This document shows positions 58,151 through 64,000 of a stretch of 64,000 bases of DNA, one piece after another. The notes under the pieces were generated by a model. It was not told where the DNA came from and ran no database searches. It saw nothing but the letters and a program-made list of their open reading frames with translations. This stretch comes from Diphasiastrum complanatum (lineage: Eukaryota > Streptophyta > Lycopodiopsida > Lycopodiales > Lycopodiaceae), in contig CM055097.1 in assembly GCA_029204225.1 (NCBI GenBank), forward strand, positions 3,504,620 through 3,568,619, read 5' to 3'. The first letter of the stretch is position 1. Each line of letters begins with the position of its first letter. The position numbers and the translations under genes are program-made.

Positions 58151-61100
58151 ATGGATTGCAAGAGTGGCAAGAATGGTTGCATCACCAAAAGGAATCAGCA
58201 GCAGCAGAATAGGAGGAGCACTGGAAAGTTCATACCAGAGGGTGCTGAGATTGTGGTTGTTGCTTTTGATGCGAGCAAGGAGATAAGGAAGCATCCTTTG
58301 GAATGGGCTCTAACTAACGTTGTTCAGCCGGGAGATTGTATCACTATCTTGGCATTAGTTCCTTTGTCAAGCTCAAGTAAGAGAAATGCCCATCTCACTT
58401 GATATCCCAGCTGTTTTCGTTATGTCATATTAGTCTTTCCTAAAAAATTGCCCTTCGATTGCGTCATAAACTATATAGAATCGTTATGATGTCACAGCCG
58501 ATATAAATAATATTTGTTCCCAAAAAAAATTGCTTGCAAGAGTGCTATTCGAAAAAAAAGCAGAGAGTTATTACTGGCGATTTCAAAACATATTCTATTT
58601 TGCACTCTTGTGTGCTTCTTGAGGCAGCATATTGAATTCTTCATTAGATTCTTGGGAAAATCCTTCATTTTCCTATTTTATTGTAGGTTCTTGCTCTGTT
58701 AATTCGTAAGCCTAATGTTTCGAAAGTCCAGTGCAGCTGCATAATGGGGGGGGGGGGGGGGCAGGTGATAAATAGTTATCCTGTCGAAGTTCTTTTGTTT
58801 GATCATACAAGTTTATCCTGTTTGTGTTTACACAGGTTGGAAGACCTGGAGTTTCTCAAAGCTCAGCGGTGAATGTGCTACGGTGCCTCGATTTGCAGTC
58901 TGGCATGATACCGAACATCAAATAAAGCAATCCTGTCACCAAATTTTACGAGAAGTTCAGAAACTTCGCGATGCCAAAAAGGTGAATCATGTATTCCAAT
59001 AGACTAATGCTTGCTCCATGGAGGGAAAGAAGTAAAGCGCACTAGCAGTTTTTGAGTGTGTTACTTTTCTAAATAAAAGCTTTTCGTTGGCTGAAGCAGG
59101 TACATGTTCAAGTTAAGGTTATTCAGTCCGAGACTAAAGGTGCAGCAGCACATGAAGCGAAGAGCATGCGTGCAAATTGGATAGTTCTTGATAGGTAAAA
59201 AACTTGAACACTTCAAACATATAGTACTATTGTTCTTTGCTTGAATTATCATGATGTTAATTCTGTTTCCTCTCCTCATTTGTCCGGCTGATTGGAGTCG
59301 CGTCGCTAAACATCTTATCTCAGGCACTTGAAGAAGGACGCAAAGTATTGCATGCAGCAGTTAGATTGCAACATAGTTCTGGTAAATTGTGATGATGCCA
59401 AGATTCTAAGATTAAATCTCAAAAAGACATCAGCAGGGGCTTCTAGATCATTACTAGAAGATCCATCCCCCAGTGAGTGTTCTTTGATATTGCCGAACAG
59501 ATTTCCCAAAGCAACCCACAGTGTGGCAAATCACAGCTTACAGCAAAACAGTCCTGAATATATGGCATCCTTCACGTCCACAGATCAAGACACATCATCT
59601 TCGAGCTCTAATTCAAGTGCATCGCCGAATTTTTTCAAGTCGGAGCAAATGAGACATAGTATACTCAGATACCTAGATAATTGTTCAGGGGAGTTCATAT
59701 CTGATTCCGACTATAGTGAGACGAGTCCTTCTCATGTACCAATTAAGGCGCCAAAGCAGACTGTAACGACAGAATTCAGGATGTCAGTTAGCTGCAAGAA
59801 GGCTTCATTGGGTTATGGCATTATTGCAGGTAAAAACTCGCAAGTCATCCTGTCGATACTTCGTTTTTTTTTTTGGATTAGTTTTGATCGCTGGAGATAT
59901 ATTCCATGTTCAACTTACTTGCAGTTTGATCTTTTAAGCAAAGAGATAGCAGGATGTATGTGGATGTTGCAGTTAATGGTTGCGAGTCTCATGAGTTTAG
60001 TAATTTTCTATGGCAGCCAGTCCGAAACTTTTTCAACCAGTGTTTCGAATGGATGGTTCTAAAACAGCCTCCCTGGATGATACCTTTCCTCTGTCAAACA
60101 AGAATCTGAAGAACCATGGAAATCCTTCCAGAAGATCAAACAATCTGTCTGTGCATTTTCAAAAAGCACAAAATAAGGATGTTCCGACACCCACAACTTT
60201 CATGAATCTTTCAATTAAAAAGTCGAATCTGGCAGATCTTTTTAGATTGTCAAACTCACAGGAGGCTGCAGATAATGTCACCCTTTGCTCCAAGGAAGTG
60301 GCTGAAAAAAACAGCTTAGACGAACTCGTAAAGGAAACACAAGCAGAGCGTGAGGCCAGCCCTACCGAGGAACTAGACAAGCAAATCAAAGAAAATCTAG
60401 AGTCTGTATCAAATCTGAGAATGGCCATGTCATTGCCAAGCCATCCTTGGGCTAGCCCACCTCCTCTATGTTCTATTTGCCGTTGTAAAGCTCCGGCATT
60501 TGGGAGCCCTCCACAAAGATTCACATACAAAGAATTGGAACTAGCCACAAGCGGCTTCTCAGAGGCAAACTTTCTAGCTCAAGGGGGATTTGGATCAGTC
60601 TATCGAGGTGTTCTTCCAGATGGCCAAGCCATTGCAGTGAAGCAACATAAGTTAGCCAGCTCTCAGGGTGATGATGAATTCTGCTCAGAGGTGGAGGCCA
60701 TGAGTTGTGCTCAGCATCGAAATGTTGTAGCACTTATTGGTTATTGTATGGAGGATAGCAGAAGGCTGCTAGTGTACGAATTCATATGCAATGGCTCTTT
60801 GGATTCACATTTGTACGGTAATGTAGTGATATCCCGGGTTACACTTCTAAATAGGCTCTCAGGATCAGTAAATATAACACTTAGGCCTCTCCTTCATTTT
60901 CTTCTTAGATTGTTAAGTGAGATCATGGCCACTGCACTGGCTTGATATTTTTGGACCTTCTGTGTGCTTTTGTTCCTTAACCGTTTCCTTGCTATCTTGT
61001 TTGTGTATGTGATAGGCCGTGATAAGCCTTTGTTGGAATGGCAATTTCGTCAGAAGATAGCTGTTGGTGCAGCTCGTGGGCTGAGGTATCTACATGAAGA

Positions 61101-62279
61101 GTGTAGAGTTGGCTGCATCATTCACCGTGATATGCGCCCCAACAACATTCTTTTGACTCATGATTTTGAGCCCATGGTATAGTTGAACAGATCTTTAAAC
61201 ATAATATCCAGTCTTACTTGAGATCGAAATATCCATCTGTCAGATGAAGAAAAATGTAACAAATCTGATATGTGTCGGCATTATTGTACAGGTTGGAGAT
61301 TTTGGCCTTGCAAGATGGCAACCAGATGGGGATCTTGGCGTGGAAACACGAGTACTTGGTACATTTGGGTAATCCTATCTCTTTTGTCAACTATTTAGTC
61401 AGTTTTTCGTAAACTCTTAGGCACTGGCATTGTGTTAAAACGCGGCAGTATTGCCAGATCTGAATTTCAGACGCCTCTTGCTATAGTTCGACTTCTAGTT
61501 TGTGCTTTCATGCAGATAATTCTCCAATACATCAGCTTATGGGCTCTACTAATTTCACGTGCAAATTACTGCTGGTTATAGGTATCTGGCCCCTGAGTAC
61601 GTCCAAAGGGGGCAAATCAATGAGAAGGCAGATGTGTATTCTTTTGGAGTGGTGCTGTTGGAGCTTGCTACTGGTCGCAAAGCTATGGACTTCTCTCGGC
61701 CCAAAGGACAGCAATGCCTAACTGAATGGGTTAGTTATATGCCTTCTCTTTGTAATTCTTGATCATAAACTTTTGGATGGATATACTTGATGAGGATTGC
61801 GCTCTGATGCTGGAAACTTTTGTGTCACGAATCTATCCAAGTGATCAATGCAATCAGATAGAGCTACAATTTTTTTTTCCAACTCTTCTTTTGACCTAAT
61901 CTGCAAGAGATACTTTGAATTGCAGGCTCGTCCCTTGTTGGAGAACCACCTTTTCCATGAACTTGCTGATCCTCGGCTTAACAATTGTTTTAACGATGAA
62001 GAGATGTATTGCATGTTGGAAGCTGCCTCTCTTTGTATTTATAAGGATCCTCACTTGCGTCCAAGGATGTCCCAGGTTAGATCTAAGCTTTCTTGTTAAC
62101 TAGTTGTTTATCTTCCACTAAGCATTTCTGTTGTCCTACTAGGTTCTTTGGCACTAGATGGTTTTTATAAGGGATTCTTTAAACTGCAGATGCTGCGTAT
62201 ATTGGAAAGAGATGCCTTATTCGAAAGAAGGGATTTTCCTATAACATCTCGACAGCACTTAATGCCAAATGGTGATTAA
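58151..62279 (+). CDS. USP-domain receptor-like cytoplasmic kinase (PERK-like; 'inactive protein kinase SELMODRAFT_444075' family), complete, ten exons
   Basis: Exons: 58151-58376, 58836-58981, 59100-59194, 59324-59829, 60017-60817, 61016-61176, 61292-61368, 61582-61729, 61926-62075, 62190-62279. All introns are GT-AG, phases agree throughout, and the sum is 2400 nt (799 residues plus TAA). Residues about 28-160 form a universal-stress-protein-like domain ([39 protein letters not shown]). A Ser-rich linker follows, then [19 protein letters not shown] and the kinase domain from about residue 495. Kinase motifs: [10 protein letters not shown] loop (~513), Lys533 in IAVK, Asp630 in HRDMRPNN (Arg in place of the usual Lys two residues after Asp), Asp648 in GDFGLA, APE at 674-676. 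There is no signal peptide or membrane segment, so it is probably cytosolic. Database members are labelled inactive, but the main catalytic residues are present here. The tail after MLRILERD is short. Substrate unknown. Confidence 0.93.
58746..58761. repeat. G16 homopolymer in kinase intron 1
   Basis: Sixteen consecutive G, 75 bp before the exon 2 acceptor. Length may be affected by sequencing error. Confidence 0.9.
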
Positions 62280-63858
62280 GTCTAGCTACAATGGCAGTAA
62301 AATCTCTACTCAGCTGGATGGAAAACGGTGAGGTCTCTAGGTGGGGGGAGTTGATGTCTGCTTGCTTTTGAGAGGCTGCGTGTCAGAAACACACACAATA
62401 AGAATCTCATGAAGACTATATCTGACTTCTACAGTACAACCAGGACATCATCTTGTGAGATGGAACGATCAGTTCAAACTTCATGCACATTGCCACAGAA
62501 GGGGATATTTGTCAGCAACTGAAGCACTCATGAAGCTAACTAATTCCTGCTAGAGAAAGGTTTTTGGGGCTTCTTTCTTCAGTGAAAAGAGTACGACAGG
62601 GAGCTGTTCTGTATCATACTGAGCCTAGCTGGAAGATTCTCCAGCATTCATCATGTGCAGAAACTCCAAATCATACAAGCAACTGTGACCACTGTGCTAT
62701 CACCTATTGAGTCTAAAATTCTTGTCCTATTTTGATATCATAACTAGCACATTTGGTCTAGATGCTAGTGTAAGCTATTGTTCTATGCATAGATGATAGA
62801 ACTTAACCAAAAGTTGTGAATCTTACTGATACATTAGATTCACAACAGAACTTGATTCGAGGGAGAATCAAGAACAAAAGATTAGTTAGTTTGAAGACAT
62901 GGAGCTGCATATTAAGTACCTTGAAAGGCCACCAATTAATCCTGTGACTGGCACTAGGCCTCTTAAAGTCAGAGAGCCTCATGATCTGCATGTTCATAAT
63001 TTGAAGTGAAAAATGAAGATTAATCCTTCGGCAAATGTGCTCCCATTTACTGTGATGGTTGATTCTGCACAATGTTCGCAAAAATTCTCTTTAAAAAACA
63101 ACATGATCAATGAGTACATATACTTTGTTATCAGTGGCTGACTTTCTATAGAGGCAAGAAGACAACTTGTGAGAGAATACCTGGACTCACCTTATTTCAA
63201 AACCATAGAGTGTAAAATGTATGCTAGTTTGATGGAGGAGGCCAAATTGCTTGCATGGGACCATGATAACGATAATGATTATTGTCCTAGAATGTCTTTT
63301 GTACAAAAGATTTGATTTTTTCATGATTAATATTTCGATTTTTTGAAGACACACGACCGCGTCAGCCTTGAGTTGAGAATTCAGTGTAACTATTGATCTC
63401 ACAGAAATACAATTTTCACAAAATTTTAAGGTATGCTACCTAGTTTCAAAATACTAAAAATTCAGCCATTAAAGAGTATCAAAGTTCTATATCCTAAACC
63501 TATCAGAAATGATAAAAGAATTATTCGGGAATCATTAAATGTTATGCGTCAAAAATGCTAATTGCTTTACCTGGCCATCCTCACGGGTTCTCTCATGGCA
63601 AGTAGGTTGTCGAATAGCTCCCGCTCTAGAAAATTGTTGACCATGTAGTCAGTCGTCGTCAAGTAGGCATGAGGAACGGAGGCAAAAAGTGAGGAAGTAA
63701 AGAAGCACTAAATCCTATGCTCCCTAGATTGTGTGAGTGATAATGAGGCATAGGATTTATTATATAGTGGTTGACTCAAAATTCTATAAGATTTAATATA
63801 TAAACATTTCAAATCCATTTAGTGAATTTAATATCTTTTGAGGTCCATGATTGAGGCT
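62280..63858. other. 3' UTR and intergenic DNA
   Basis: The kinase 3' UTR begins at 62280. ACAATAAGAATC at about 62396 is a weak poly(A)-signal candidate. The remaining sequence is AT-rich, with only short frames (62803-63081 and 63187-63402, minus) that show no motif. Confidence 0.5.
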
Positions 63859-64000
63859 ATGAAAGGGCTTATAATTTCCAATTTAGAGACCTTTGTTTGT
63901 TTTTTTATTTTCTATACGCCGGTCGAGATCCAACAAGTTGCTCCGGTCGAGATCCATCAGGACGCTTCGGTCGAGATCCAACAGGACGCTCCAGTCGAGA
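63859..64000 (+). CDS. possible open frame running off the window, octapeptide repeat
   Basis: ATG at 63859 opens 19 residues with a hydrophobic run (TFVCFFIFY), then enters tandem octapeptides PVEIQQVA, PVEIHQDA, SVEIQQDA, still open at 64000. The opposite strand is also open (GSRPE/GSRPK repeats). Which strand, if any, is coding cannot be told. Not recognised. Confidence 0.3.
   Translation, partial: MKGLIISNLETFVCFFIFYTPVEIQQVAPVEIHQDASVEIQQDAPVE
63919..64000. repeat. 24-bp tandem repeat at the window edge
   Basis: Three full units (63919, 63943, 63967) and the start of a fourth (63991). The core is CGGTCGAGATCCA, then ACAGGACGCT. It continues beyond the window. Confidence 0.95.

Noticed and set aside
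59061..60733. Minus-strand frames across the kinase exons
   Set aside because: Shadows of the plus-strand coding exons.
63919..64000. CRISPR-like array
   Set aside because: The 24-bp units are directly adjacent with no unique spacers; this is a plant minisatellite.

Overview
This is nuclear DNA from a land plant with a large, repeat-rich genome. The evidence is a spliced plant-type receptor-like kinase, an exon of a plant organellar-type DEAD-box helicase, many nested Ty1/copia and Ty3/gypsy retrotransposons, a LINE ORF1 relic, and AT-rich intergenic DNA. The short introns of the kinase gene and the mixture of decayed elements would fit a fern, a gymnosperm or another large-genome plant. The sequence alone does not settle which. 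No bacterial, viral, CRISPR, rRNA or tRNA gene was seen.

Host genes sit at the two ends. At 943-1479 (minus) is the first coding exon of a DEAD-box RNA helicase (RH39/RH22-like), with a possible targeting peptide, Q motif and motif I. The rest of the gene would lie left of the window, beyond an intron invaded by repeat DNA. At 58151-62279 (plus) is the only complete gene: ten exons encoding a 799-residue cytosolic kinase with an N-terminal universal-stress-protein-like domain. Every splice junction is phase-compatible. Its upstream region carries three separate minisatellite blocks.

Between them lies a retrotransposon graveyard of about 55 kb. (1) Copia-1, 3766-12776, has its 5' LTR-gag-protease part inverted; target-site duplications in opposite orientation date the inversion after insertion. 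An LTR unit (8675-11852) is nested in it, a LINE ORF1 relic lies in that unit, and a solo LTR (10154-10835) lies in the LINE. (2) Gypsy leader and gag debris and LTR relics occupy 13.8-17.5 kb. (3) A long minus-strand element spans about 17.76-28.28 kb. Its 5' LTR and primer site are at the right end, its purine tract and 3' LTR at the left, and no pol is visible between them (LARD-like). (4) Copia-2 is at 28.28-30.73 kb. (5) A minus-strand gypsy gag relic is at 31.4-32.2 kb, next to a GATGCAA-rich repeat. (6) Copia-3 is at 33.48-35.1 kb on the minus strand. (7) Gypsy-1, 38314-46594, has both LTRs but has lost RNase H to an LTR insertion/deletion. (8) Copia-4 is at about 46.6-50.83 kb. (9) Gypsy-2 is at 50.83-53.4 kb. 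(10) LTR relics and minisatellites lead up to the kinase gene.

No element has intact coding capacity. The retroelement ORFs carry stops, frameshifts or lost catalytic residues, and they relate to each other as nested insertions, not as cooperating genes. At the right edge a 24-bp tandem repeat that reads as an octapeptide repeat runs off the window.
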